A stretch of 64,000 nucleotides of DNA from Echinometra lucunter (taxonomy: Eukaryota; Echinodermata; Echinoidea; Camarodonta; Echinometridae), in assembly GCA_029962745.1 (NCBI GenBank), contig CM057162.1, positions 23,622,104 through 23,686,103 of the forward strand, written 5' to 3'. The translations under genes were made by a program, and so were the position numbers. Below the pieces are notes generated by a model that was not told the DNA's origin, made no database searches, and was given only the letters and a program-made list of their open reading frames with translations. This document shows positions 24,501 through 38,700 of this stretch, in pieces. Position 1 is the first letter of the stretch, and every line of letters begins with the position of its first letter.

Positions 24501-27500
24501 TTCACCTTTGTTTGTCTTTCAACTGCAGTTCCTCAGGAACTCTGCTTTCTCCCTTTCTGTCTGAATGGTGGAACCTGTCACCGGGATACATGCTATTGCT
24601 TGCCTGGATTTACTGGACGTCATTGTGAAAGCAGAAGTAAATTTTGCACGCTATGATTATTATGATAGTGATAGCCATTTCCGTCTTAAAGGCATTGATT
24701 AACATTGTTCTAATCAAAAAGAACTCATTTTGCCACTTGAAAATGTGATAAACATAAGGGGTAGAGTGTAAAAGTATGTCTGAAAGTGTCAAAGAATAAT
24801 ATCCACAGGAAGTATTTTTAAATATTAGAAATGTGAAACAATGTTTGAAAAATATGTAAGGGTAGGTAGGTATTCTAACAATATCAATTTTATCATTGCA
24901 GTTGACACAGAGTGCAAAGTAACCATTGCAACAGACTTAGAGCGTGGACCTCTGAATAGTGAAGATATCACCATCATATAGCAGGGAGAGTCTGGGAGCG
25001 TTTCTTGGGGCATTACTTAAACACCTTAATAATGTTGTGATTCTCTGTCAATGTATCATTGCAGTTGCGGCCGAGTACAATGTCACAATCACCACAGACT
25101 TTGATCGTAGACCTCTGATTGGAGAAGAGATCACCATCATGTGTCAAGTCCTGTCCGATGGATTGTCCTACCCACAACCAGCTTGGATTGGACCTGATGG
25201 AAATATTGTTCCTTCTCTAGCATCAGGTATGTTGAACTAATAGAAATAGTAATACAGGGGAAATCCGGTATAACGAGGTGGTCGGGACTGAAGGGTTTTC
25301 CTCATTATAACGGAAATGATTATCAATGTATTTCTTTGTTTAGGGGTTCAGGATTTAGCTCGTTACAGCCGATATCTCGTTATAGCCCATCTCATTTTAA
25401 CAAGTAAATTTGGGACCATAACAAAACCCTCGTTATGGCCGTTTCCTTGTTATAGCCGTCTTCGTTATGTCTAGATTTCCCTGTATCCCTTGTATCTATA
25501 TTTGCGCATTGTGAAGATCTAATTACTTTAAGTTCTCTGACTGGTAGCACAACTTCATTTTAATGCTTTAATGTAGTATGAATGAAGTGGGATGGTGTAT
25601 ATAAAACAAATATGACTGCTTATTTTTCATGTCACTTTTAAACTAAAGCTCCTCGGTGATCTTCAGACTGTACTATGCCCCTCGACTTCGTCTCGGGACT
25701 TAGTACAGTTTTGAGATCACCTTGGGCTCTCATTCCAACCATGCCCCTCAAAGCAGTCAATATTTGTATAATACATCTCCGATGTCTCTAAGCAATTACC
25801 GAAATTGAATCTTCATTTCTTTGTATCCTCTACTCTTCCTATTCACTTTTATTTGTTTCTTTTTTAGATAAATGGATAAAGCATAGAAATGAATGAAATA
25901 TAAGAAATACTGTTGACTAGTGGCTAAGGATAGCCGAAAGGAAATCAACTTTTGTTAGAAAGGTTCTCTTCACTAGTCTGTAGTTAAGTAACATGCAGAA
26001 ATACACATAAGTGTAGAGCAGTATAAAGTTTCAATTTATGTTTTGTTTTGTCAGCTCCTGGAAATGATGAAGTAATGAAAATATAGTAAAATGGAAAATA
26101 GAAAGCATGCCAGGAAGAGTATCAATATCCATAGAAAAGAAGGGGGAAGTAATAGATGTGCTAAGAAAGGAATGAGATTTTGATGGTGTCTTTAAATACT
26201 GCTTGTAGAGATGGAAAGTCTATTTTCTTGTAGCTGATTTATAAATTGGTTTGATCGCTGCAGGTGCATCTAGCCACGTTTTTACTGAGTTTGTTGGACC
26301 CAGTACCACAGCTCTGCACATCAGAGGGATACAGGCATCAGATGAAGGGTTGTACACATGTGAAGTGGATATGAACACGCAGACCATCACCATTACGATA
26401 GAGTGTGAGTATGAGAAACATTTTGAGAAAACATCTTTTGAAGCACCCAAACTTGTGGGTTGGTATTCTGCTAGGTCATTTAAACCTGACAATTGGTCTA
26501 AAGTCATTTTTTAAAAAAAGGAAAACTTAGACCTAGACTTCCTTCATTGAAACTTTTCTTTAGTCCCAGGGACAGACTTTAGTCCCAGGAACAGGTTTCA
26601 GTTACAGCAGAATACAGGTCGTAGAACTGCAGATTAAGTCAGTTCAAGAAAATTGCTTGTGGTTCTCGTGTTAGCTCAGTAACTCTTTGAGTTAGAGTCT
26701 GAAGCCATATGTGCTTCACGGGCAGAGTGATGTAAAAATGCTTTATTCCATATAGCTGCTCAGTTGTCTGTTAGGAAATTGCGGATGAAAATGAACATTG
26801 CAATCTCATAATTGACGTTTGAAATGTATAAAATTTCAGCATAGTTTTTTTTATGCATATACATATACTTACATATATCTCTATTCTTTTCTGCTAGTAA
26901 CCATTTGAGAAGTATATCTCCAAAGGTAAAATAGAAACAAAATGATATTGCAAAATTGCAAATATTTAAGCATAGTTTTTCACGGGCACACAAACACTTT
27001 GAAAAGGATGCAGATGTCGAAAAAATGGCAAAATCCAACATTCGCATTTTATGCTCTGAAAGTTCACAAAACTTTCACGGAGGTTCAGAAGCATTGTCAG
27101 TTGTTCGTGGGATGTGGGAAACATTCGCAAGAAATTTCAAAATTTTAAAAAATTCTCTTGAACTAACGTCAAACAATTGGCGATGCTTCTGAACCCCCCA
27201 CGCAACTTTGGCAAACTTTTGGAACATAAAATGCTGAATGTAAACTTTGCCATTTTTATACATTTGCATCCTTTGCATGCCCGTGAAAACTATGCTTTTA
27301 AAACTGCATCTAATGGTTGGATGATGCACACTATTTCAAAAGTGAGTTAATGGTTTTTGGATGGTGATGTAAAGGTCGGTATCAGATGTAATAATCATAT
27401 CTGGTCGATACATGTCTATGAAAACCTAACCGCACATTCACACATACATTGTTTATACAAGCAACAGCCTTTAAGGCATCTTAGGAAACCATCGTGGGAA

Positions 27501-30500
27501 GTACGCATCTGCAATGTAAAATGCAAAAAAGCAAAAATTTAAATGTCTATTGTGACATGTTGGAAAGAAATTTCAGCCAATATCATTCCACAGCAAGATT
27601 GTATATTCATTTATGAGTTTTATATGCAATCCATGTAATTATCAGTCGGTGTTTGAAAATTCTAATTTTCAACAATTTTCCATTTTGTGTTCTGGATGTG
27701 TCTTTTTGCACCACAGTGTTTCCTAAGACACCTAAGTTAGCTTAGTGAAATGGAGTAGCATGAAAAGACATGTCTGGAATGCAAACAATACAAACAGGAG
27801 AATGCATTTTGCATTCTTTGGGCATCTTTGTTTTATGTCGTTGTGTGAAAGAATGCGTCTGGAACGCAATATGGAAAACTGTTGAAAAGCATATTTTTCA
27901 AACAATGATTGATAATTTCACTGGTAGCATGTAGACCTTGTAAATTGATAAACGATCTTTCTTGTGGCATGATCTGTGCTGAAATTCTATTCCAGTATGT
28001 CAAAATCGCCATTTTAATCTTTGCATTTTTGCATTTTGCGTTCCGGACGCGTTCTTACGCACAAAAACATTAACCTATAGTAAGAAACCTTACTCGTCTT
28101 TTTTGGTCACATTTCACTGAGGTACCTTGGTCATATTTGTGACTGTTTTAGTAATGAATCTTCTGTTTTAAATACATTACATAGATAATGAATGTGTACC
28201 TGCCTGTCTAAATGGAGGGACTTGTGTGGATGGTGTATGCCTCTGTTCTGATGAATACACTGGATCTATCTGCCAAGAAGAAGGTAAGTCAGCGATGTAT
28301 TCAAAGATCTACACCAGGGGAGCGTTGGAATACTTTAATGAAAAGAATAATAATAGTAAGTGGATTTTGTTTACCCAGGGTAGTCACATCAGTATTAATG
28401 GTGATGTTCCTGCAATTCATGATTACTCCAGCTGCATTGGCAGGTACCCATTTCATGCACCTGAGCCGAGAAGGACATATTGCTTAGGCGACAAATCCTC
28501 CTACCGGTATATCAAAAATGTTGAATGTTCAGGAGAGCCAAAAAAACATGGCTCCCTCAGTATTACAGCCTATGGAGGCGGTCAAGTTTAATTTATCAGT
28601 AATGGTCTAACCTTTGCAGACGGGCATGTTAGGGTTGAAAATACATTTTAAGTGTTCTTAGCTTTAAGATTATGAAAAGAACTAAATTTCACCAAAAAAT
28701 GAGATACAAGGTCTTGTCACCCCAGCGATGATATGTGGGTAAAACCCTTGTCCAAGGATGTAAGCACCGAGTGACAATCAAACCCAGGACCTATCTTGTG
28801 AGAGGCCAGAGCCTTCTGCAATATGCCATCATAACATAGAATGAATATGCTTTTGATCTTGACAGACAATTTTCTGATCAAGTGAAAATTTTCTAGAATT
28901 TCACCTTCATTTAATCCTACCACTGTGCAAACAATAACTAAACATTTGTAAGAACTCCTAACTCATTTCTTTTTTGAAGTGCTTCCACTTGTTTGCAATG
29001 CTGTCATCCATGTCAAAATGAAATAATGTGCTTAAATTAACATTTTCTCTTGAATTTTTCTCTTGATCCAGTCCCTCAGCCATGCAACCTTCCCTGTCAG
29101 AATAACGGATATTGCTTTGATGGTCGGTGCCATTGTGCAACATATTTCACTGGAGAATACTGCCAAACAAGAGGTGAATATCAAAAACAGGACTACATAA
29201 CCAGTCAACACATCTTCCCTTTGTCTTTCTCTTTGTTTCACGGGGGGGGGGGGGGGGGGGTCATATCTACTAAAAACTGATTAGGCATTTCATGAAATTC
29301 GAGGTGAAAATGCTTACTTAAATTATATGTCAAATTATACATCTCCTTGCTATGTTAGCATACAGTAAGCAGTAAACATATTCATAATCACGGGTTATTC
29401 CATTTTGAAATAAATGTGAATATTCACTTAGGTGGCCTTTGATAATTGTTTTCTGCTCTGACATCTTTGTCCGATTTCTAGTTTGGGGTGACTGTTAGAA
29501 GCATGGAAGTTGTGATACAGTACTCATAAACCCATGTTCATGTAACATGGGTGAGACCATGATGCTTTTCTGTGTTCCTTCATTTTGTAAGCATTTTATG
29601 AAACTTTTAGGGTTTCTGCCTACATTCTGACTTTCTGGTATTCTTGTATCCTTTTCATCTTTGTAGTTGGGATTGACTTTGAGATCACAATCAACACGGT
29701 GACCTTTGACCCTCCAAGTGTTGGTGACAACGTGCGTCTCTCATGTACCTACATTGGTGAACCAGGAAACCCACAGCCGACATGGGTGGATCCAGGAGGA
29801 GAACTCATCAGGAGGATGGACCAAGGTAAATATATGCCATACAATTTTCATGTTTCACAATATATGCCCCACCAATGTCTGTACCATGAGAGGCCTACAT
29901 GTATCTTCCAACTCGCGGGTTGACAACTGTTTTCAAGATAGTGCACTATGCGAGTGAGAGTTGACCAATTTAAGAAATATTTAACTGATTGAGAGATCGG
30001 AAGAGGAAGAATGAGTTAGTAGTCCCGGAGAAAATATGAAGTGTTAGAAGTCTGTAATCAATTAGAATAGGAGCAGAAAAGGCGACTTGTGTAAGGTTTT
30101 AATGGTACTGTTGTCGACCCACCTTGCTCTAGAGTGACTGTCGCAACTGAACCTTATGAGGGCGCAAGGTTTGTGAAATGCAAGAATTCATGCAAATTAA
30201 TGCAAATTTATTCACAATGTACTTGTAACTATCAATTTCTGTACTTCTGAATATATTTTTGGGCTGGTGCATCAAAGATTTTTGTGTCATTCAGAAGTCA
30301 GAGTGTACATTGCATTTTATTTTGCATGATTGTGCAAATGCTTGGTTTGATTGACCTAATAGTAATTGATATTTACAATCTAGGCTGTGTTTCTCGAAAC
30401 AGTCTTAAAGTCTAACTTCTTGGACATCCCATTGAAACATGTTGTAGAATTAACACATGTTTCAATGGGATGTCCATGAACTTAGACTTAGGCAGCTTAT

Positions 30501-33500
30501 CAAAAGTCTCGTCAGTCGTCCGTCTTTAATCGTCTTCCCCACGACCATTCTTTTACATTGGCATTCCCAATCCGCAGTTGTTTTGTCTACGGAGAAACGG
30601 AGGATCGGAGGGGAATAGACGCTAAAGGCCGCATTCCCAATTGACTCTGACTCTGCCTTGTGATGGTTGCGAGAAACACAGCCCTGCTTTCTGACTGTTG
30701 GAATATTAGAATATAATAATGTGTAACGTATAATTTTACTATATTATCTCATAATCAACAGGTGGCAGTGGACATCTGAATGTTGAGGAGGAATCCTCCA
30801 TGACAACCACATTGGTTATTAATAACATTGTAGAGACAGACTCTGGGATCTATACCTGCACTGTGGGAGAGTATGAGAATGAGTTTGAGATCACAATTCA
30901 GGGTAAGTACATGTATGATGTAAGTTAATAGGATGTGTTATTCACATAATACATTGTTGCAGTTAGTTGCTGAATTCCGAAATATTTACATTGATAAAAA
31001 ATGTGAAAACAATGAAAATTGACATATTTGAAAATCATTATAAATGCATAACATGAACACAATGAATTGATTAGTGTAGTTTAACATCTTTTGTTGGAAA
31101 AAACATTTTTCTTATTGAATATGTAGTTCATTATTTTTTCTTCAGAAGGAAATATGGCTTATAATGCAATATAATTTGAAAATTCCGGTTGATGACTGGA
31201 TAAGATATGGCGAAGTGAATAATATTATTTTGTTCACAACTTTCTTCACAGAGGCCGAGTGTGTCCCACAGTGTCAGAACAATGGCCTATGCAGCATGGG
31301 GATGTGTATGTGCCCTGAGGGATATGGAGGAATAGCTTGTGAATTCCAGAGTAAGTACATCTTTCTTCTTGGTTTGAAGTAATGGTTCTTACCTGAAGCT
31401 CCGCCGACAATTTCTTCATGTCATTTTTGTACACTAAACAGGTACCTAATTTTAACCCTCAAAGAAACACTTTATGAAACCTTTGTCTTGACCTTAAGGC
31501 TCGCATACTGAAACCTTTGCCCTTATTGTGTCTCTTTTACGAGATAAAGCCAAAGTAGTTGTCGCCCAAGCATATGTAGGGTCATCTCCTCTAAAATATC
31601 ATCTGAATCTTGGAAGGATTGTGCTGTTAACTTTAGTGCATCAAATTCAAAGGAGTGTAATCACTGACATCTTGTACAATCATAGGTTGATAGAATTAGA
31701 TATTTCTAAAAATTAGAATGATTTTCAATGAATGAATACTTACATGTACAATAAAGTCTTTTATTTAACCTAAAGAAAACATCTACAATTTGAGTCGAAA
31801 TATAACAAAATTTTCCTTATGTCAGGTGCAAATATTGTTTTTGAAAAAATGGCCATGTCATAGATGACTGAATTGTTTGGTTGGTCCAGCAGAATTATTT
31901 TTTTTATTGTGGTTATTAGTTATTTCTAATGTTGGTAGTTTTTAATTGTTGATTTGAATAACAAACATTGGTATTTGTCATGAACAATCTGGAAATTGAT
32001 AAAAGAATTTACAAAATATGGGTAATAAACCTACTGAATGCTTATTCTTTGTCACCTGTTTATTCTTTGCAGTAACTGAGTGTGATTTCCCCTGTGCCAA
32101 TGGAGGGACTTGTAGCAATGCACACTGTATCTGTCCAGCAGGCTTTGAAGGGTCATTCTGCCAGAACAGAAGTAAGTTCCTCACAAAATGCCCTGTTTGG
32201 ACATGACACAGTAAAGCTACTTGACACTATTGCATTAAAATTTGTCTATTTTGATGATAACTGGGAATGACCTAAATTACATTTCATGTCAAGGTCTCAA
32301 AAGCATTTTGCAGAATTCACCAGAGGTATCATGCTGAAGTCATGGAGACTTTTATGAATCATGACGGATTCCCATTTCCTGTGGAAGAAGGCACCTGGTC
32401 CAATTCTTGTTTTCATTATCATCATCACCCTACATTTCATATAAGTTCAACTTTAGTAATTTATGTAGAATGTCCTTAACCTCGATAAGCATATGTGCTG
32501 TTTTTGAGCTCCCTTTACTAAGATGTATGTATCACTGTGAATTATCAAAATGTATGTATCATTTTGATTTTGGTAATAAAAAAATCATTTCAATTCAATT
32601 AAAAAAGTACAAATCCAATTTGCTAGTCATCCCATTGGCTACTGGAACTGGGTGGCCCTGTTATTGATTTGGTTCAAAAGTTACAATTTATTAGTCAACA
32701 CGATAATGTATTTCTTGCCACAACATATGAAATAAGTAAAAATTATTTGCAGAGAGTATAACACTCTTCATCAAGTTTTAAATTCTCAGGTTTGTTACAT
32801 ACAGGCCTTGACACTATCAGGCACCCAGGATTCATTGGCACCTTAGGTTTAGGTGTGAACTCCACAAATCCCCCTGCCAACAATGGACTCGATGCATTCA
32901 GATGCTATAACGTTTTTTGTTAAGCAGTATCATGTACGTGTACCTGTTATTTTCATTTCTTGCTAAAGGAATCGTGGACGAAGGTATTCGGATCAACATC
33001 ATCCCTCAGGTTCCCAGGTTGCCACCAGTGGGAACAGACTTACAGCTCATCTGTGAAGTGGACAACGCTCAAGGTTTCCAGAGACCGGTCTGGCTCAAAC
33101 CCAATGGAGAACCTGCTGGACTAGGTTCGAGTTAACTTTCAACATTCTTGATAATTGTAGTGTTTATGAAGTACAGCGCATTGTGTATTCTGCACATGGT
33201 TGAGAATTGCCCCAGTGGGTACATACGTACAACTAAACTCTGAGGTGGACAACCCTCACGGTTTCCAGAGATCTGTTTGGCTAACATCCAGTGGAGAACA
33301 TGTTGGATTTAGGATTCTTTATTGTCTTCAGGAAGTATTTTATTCAAATTGTAATTCATTGAAGATGTAGAAAGTAATATTCATCTGTGAGGGTACTTCT
33401 CAGTTAGAAATAGACCTTTGTGGAAAAACCCAGTAGTAAGGGTCAGATTTACCCAAAAGAAAAGGCATCATTTATCTTAAAGTATGTTGAAAATGAATTC

Positions 33501-35156
33501 AAAATGGTTGAATTTACATGTTATTAACAAAGCCAAAGCTTTGTAGAAGAATTCAGAGATTTCAGTGATGTCCCCTACTAAAACAAGGTGCTGCTGAGGA
33601 GTGTTTCATGAAGTTTCTTGTCAGTGATTTTCTACTAACAAATGTTATAAGCTACTGAAATCCTTGCATCTGATTGGCCAAGAGGAAATTTGTCAGTGAA
33701 AATTACCGACATGACACTTCATGAAATGCTCCCCTGTATGTAGCTAGAGTTTGAAAAGGCTAATCAGGCTCATAGGGGTTAATTTTGTTCTGTAGGTTAA
33801 TTCTGTTCACTACCATTTTTCCATTGATTTAGGCGATTCATCCCACATCAATACTCAAGCCATATCACCCACAGCAACACAGCTTAACATCCATATGGTG
33901 GAGAGAGGTGACTCTGGCATCTATACCTGTGTCATTGGTTCCTACACCAACACACTTACGGTCATCTTCTACAGTAAGTTCCTTGTGAAAACAAACTTCA
34001 AATTCACAAACACACACACATGTGCCCACACACATTATGCTTTAATAATAAGATAATGTTTTTGATGACTTAAATGTTTTACATGGCTTTGCAATTAAAA
34101 CTTCTGCTAAAAATAATGTAAATTGGTTTTTGATTATGGTCAGAGTATGTGTTTAAAGCAAAGTCGAAAAATTAAAAGAAAATGTCTCTGTTATAGTGTT
34201 TTATTGTACAGGAAAATCCATATGAAGATTTGATGTCTTGAGGCAAATATATATTATGCCAATGTGATGTTGTTAGCCACCACTTAACAATCAAACCTGA
34301 TTATATGCCTATGAAGTGTATGATTTCAGAACCTTCTCTGACATTGAGTGTTGGTATTTATCTTTTGCTTTTAATTTGCTTTTTGCTCAGAAATGCCATG
34401 TATACCAGAATGTCAAAATGGAGGAACATGTTCAGACGGCATCTGCTTGTGTGCACCAGGATATACTGGCTACCAGTGTGAACACAGAGGTATGCAGTTG
34501 TGCAGTATGCATACTGAAGTGTTGGTGTGTTCAGAAGGATATTAATGTTTGTGTATTTCTCTAGGATAAGCTCATTTTACTTGGGATGAAAACATTTTAA
34601 AAATAATTTTACCTGATTTTTTGCTTCATAAATTTAAGCTTTGCTTTCTTTTTTATGTTCATCAGCTTTACATTCATTGTTACAGGAACAATTTAACTCC
34701 AGAAATGACAGACCTATCATTCTTCAGAGATGATGAAATGATTCTGAGATATTTGACATACATGTATGATATGGAAAGTTGTTCTTCCATATTCTGATTT
34801 TGATTTCGATGCCATCAAAATTATTTTCATTACTGACTCAGAATTTGCACTGAAAAGGTGTGGGAGAGATGAAGAAATCTGACAATTCCATCAGATGTTT
34901 ATTGCATTGTGTTGATGGTTCGTTCATTCACACATTTCTTAATGCTACATTCAACTAATGCAACTTAATGTCATGCACATTTTGTAACTCTTCTGACTTT
35001 TAAGATTTCCAGACTAGCATAGATTTTATAATGACAGGGATGTGGTAATGTGTAATAAATTTTGATAAATGAAATCTGTGTTAATCCATGAGTACCACTA
35101 CTTTTCTACCATCACAGCTACTGTTAATAATATTACTACCACTGCTACTATGACTC

Positions 35157-35209
<53 letters not shown>

Positions 35210-35754
35210 GCTACTATTACTACTAGTATTATTACTACACTACACTACTTTTACTACTCTTATGATTACTATACTACACTACTACTACTTCTGCTGCTGC
35301 TGCTGCTACTACTTCTACTACTACTACTACCACTACCAGTCAAGGAAACTCCCCACTTTTCGGGAGCAGCTGTAATCCCTGAAAGTAGACTTATTACGTG
35401 GCATTGCCTGATCGCGGAGGTTCCCGCCGCTGAACAATTCTGTACAAAGTGAATGGTCCGTCTCTGATATACCCTTGAAAAAAAAATCATATAAAATAAA
35501 CATCATGGCAGCAGATTTTCTTGTCTCAAGTACAGGCAAAATATTTAATTTTCTTTCACATATTTGTGTATAGAGATAATACAACATGATGTCTATTCTA
35601 TACGATTATTTTAAAAAGGTACGTCAGAGATGGACCATTCACTTTGCACAGTCTCGCTCAGCGGAGGAATCCTCGGCGATCACGCAATGCCACATAATAA
35701 GTCTACTTTCCAGGATTACGGCCTCTCCCAGGAAGTGGGGAGTTTCCCTGACTG

Positions 35755-35785
<31 letters not shown>

Positions 35786-38700
35786 TTATTAGTATTATTA
35801 CTAGTATTACTACTGCCACTTACTGCCACCATCTTTATTACTAATGCTACTACGACTTCTGGGTTTTCTGCTACTGCATCTTCTACTTCTGTTACTACTT
35901 ACCACTATTACTATTTTAGCTTTAGACACTTATCTAAAGTTCTTGGAATAACAGTTTCTTCCTTTTACTTAATTGAATATAATCTTACAAACTGTCATCC
36001 GTAACTCTGATTTTCCTTTTGTATTTTCACATCGTAGGCAAGAACATGAGCACAGTGAAGAATTCGTGTTTTTTTCTACTTTAGCAATGAATTTTTAATA
36101 TTTATAGGAATATGAATTTACTATGTAATTCAGAACTTTCTGTGAAAATATACATTATGTACATGTATGAGTCATTGTCTTCATTAATGACATCACTGAT
36201 TTAACTTTTCATTCTAGTTAATGCAAGCAAGGCATAATTTTCAAGCTTTCATTAACTGTACTAAGATGTATGGCTAGGCTTTGCTTTTAACTTTGCTCCA
36301 TACAGAGTGCATGCCAGCTTGTATTAATGGAGGAACATGTGTGAATGGAGATTGTGAATGCAGTCCAGATTATGAAGGGCAGTTCTGTGAAAGTAAGTAG
36401 AGCACTGTTCACATATGTGTAGCAAACTTTCAGTACCTCACATTAAATGAAATTGAATTGAATTGAATTGAAACTATGTATGTGAAGTGAACAGACATAA
36501 AAAAACCCTTGGTGGACAGTTTTAAAATACTGCAACAGAAAATAACTGAGTACTTTACATGAATGATATTTGAAGGACAGTTATGTGAATGTAAATAAAG
36601 CCCAGTTTATGTGTTAGTTGTAAACTGTCCTGAAAAAAAGCGGTAGACTAAGTATCTAGAAACATGCCACAAAGCATATCTTAATACTTGATATGTATGA
36701 TATACAGATAAAGTGATTTCTGGTCATGAGTGCAAAAGAAGTTGTCACAAAGCAACTGGATAAGATTGATTTAAAGTACATGAAGACTGATGTCTAATGT
36801 GAGGTACTGAATTATCAGAATGATAAGAAATCAACCAACTCTTGCTGAAATAGGCACTACTACTACTACTCACAGAAATAGTTTTTATGGGATCAACTGC
36901 ACACAGTTTTGGGGGCCAATACTTTTTTTATGTTTTCTTGTCATATTTTGAATACAAGTACATTTGAAGAGCAAACCTTTTCCAGGGGCACTATTGTCAT
37001 GATATTCTTCCAAACTGACATAAAAGAATGAGAGTGCTCACAAATTATTTTTATTCAATGGTTCCCTGAACTCAGCTGTCTTTAATTTTGATTTGATTTG
37101 TGTGGAACAGTTTCTTTTGATTTATGTTTTCCAGTCAAAGCAAGAATTGAATTGGGGTACACTGAAATGTGAAATGAAAACAAAGAGCACTTCTAATGAG
37201 ATACCAAACTTCATAATCTTTATTCTCAAATAGATTTTTGTATGGAGATTTTGATTTGCTCAAACAATGCTTCATTGATTTCAGCTAACTTCAAAATTCA
37301 TACCTAACCAACACAGTTCTACCTAACAAATCTACTTTGTAAACATTTGGATGACAATGAAATTTACTTGGACCGAAGTTTTGATGCTAAAATGTATCTG
37401 TACTACAACGTAGTAATGATTTTTAGTTTATCACTATAATTCTAATGGTAACTGTAATTATAATTGTATTTTCTGTAAACTTATCCTTTTGAAATTTTCT
37501 GGTAATTAAAGTGCTTTGACTTTTTGGTAGTAACTGAAAGGATGATAAGTGTTACTGATTTGAAATCACTAACACATATGTAGCCTATCATTACCAAAGT
37601 CATTTCATTTGCAAAATTGTGCTCTAACTATGCACTTTATCAACCCTTCAGCAAGTTGGAACTTAAATGGCATGCATACTGAAGCTCATTTTGCTTTCTC
37701 CTTAACCAGATATAAAGAAGCCTGTGACAATCCGATTCACACCAAGTATCAGTGACCTGCCTTTAGTTGGTGATGACCTCACCGTGATCTGTGAGATAAT
37801 TGGTATGACAGACCTGACGGAACCACGTTGGATGGATCCATTAGGAAACCCAGTGCCTCTCTTTGGTATAGGTAAGAGTGTAGGGAAAGAGATGGAAGTA
37901 TACTTAGTGAGAAATGCAGAAAAACTGTGATGGCATCTTCATGTAATGTAAAACAGAGAGTGAGAAGCATGATTGAATAGAGAAGGTATAGAGAAGAAGG
38001 GAGGAATAGGGAAGAAACAAGAAAAGAAATTAATGTAGTGAGCAAAAGAAAACGAGAGAGTGAGATTCATTGTTAGGGAAACAAAGGATAGAAAACGTGT
38101 GATACTGAGCAAATTCAAGAACAATAAAGATCATACCAAAAAGTTATCTTGAGAGATTTACTGAAAAACAAAAACCTGTTATTGATAAATGAGATGATTT
38201 TAAAAACAACAACAAAAAACGTATGAAATACTTGTTGAGAAGTTGGAATAAATGCATTCATTGATATACATGTGCTTCAGATGCACATGAATGAAAATAT
38301 GTATGAAAATTGTATGTGAAGAGTAAGATATATATGTGTGGAGAGATCTATGAACTGAATACTGAATTTAGTGTACTGAAGTTCAGTGGGCTCAGTTCAG
38401 TATTACCATCAAATTAACATAAGCCTGTTGATATTTCTTTCTCATTGAAGCCCCTAACCAGCGCATTGGAGTTCAGTATTCATCCCGCACAGCAACAACC
38501 TTGGTACTAAACAACCTCCAGGCCAGAGATGCAGGTATCTACACATGCTCCTTGGGCCCTCTGACCAGCTACTTCACCATCACTGTTGCTTCACAAGGTC
38601 AGTTATCTAACTCTGATACAGGATGAATGTTAAATGAATTTTAAAACTGTGCCAATTCCTAAAATATATGCAACTTACTGAAAGGCAGTGTTTTGGAGAA

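Noticed and set aside
24902..24985. An alternative first half for Ig7
   Set aside because: In-frame TAG replaces the Cys codon and no Trp segment or donor follows.
26645..26715. Possible tRNA gene (ttagctcag text)
   Set aside because: Box-A-like text only; no acceptor stem, anticodon arm or convincing box B.
28226..28591. 121-codon frame running from EGF12 into the intron
   Set aside because: Only the part to 28283 is EGF; the rest has no domain and a consensus donor ends the exon.
35069..35452. Thr-rich and Leu-rich frame at the ACT repeat
   Set aside because: Microsatellite translation running into a foldback element.
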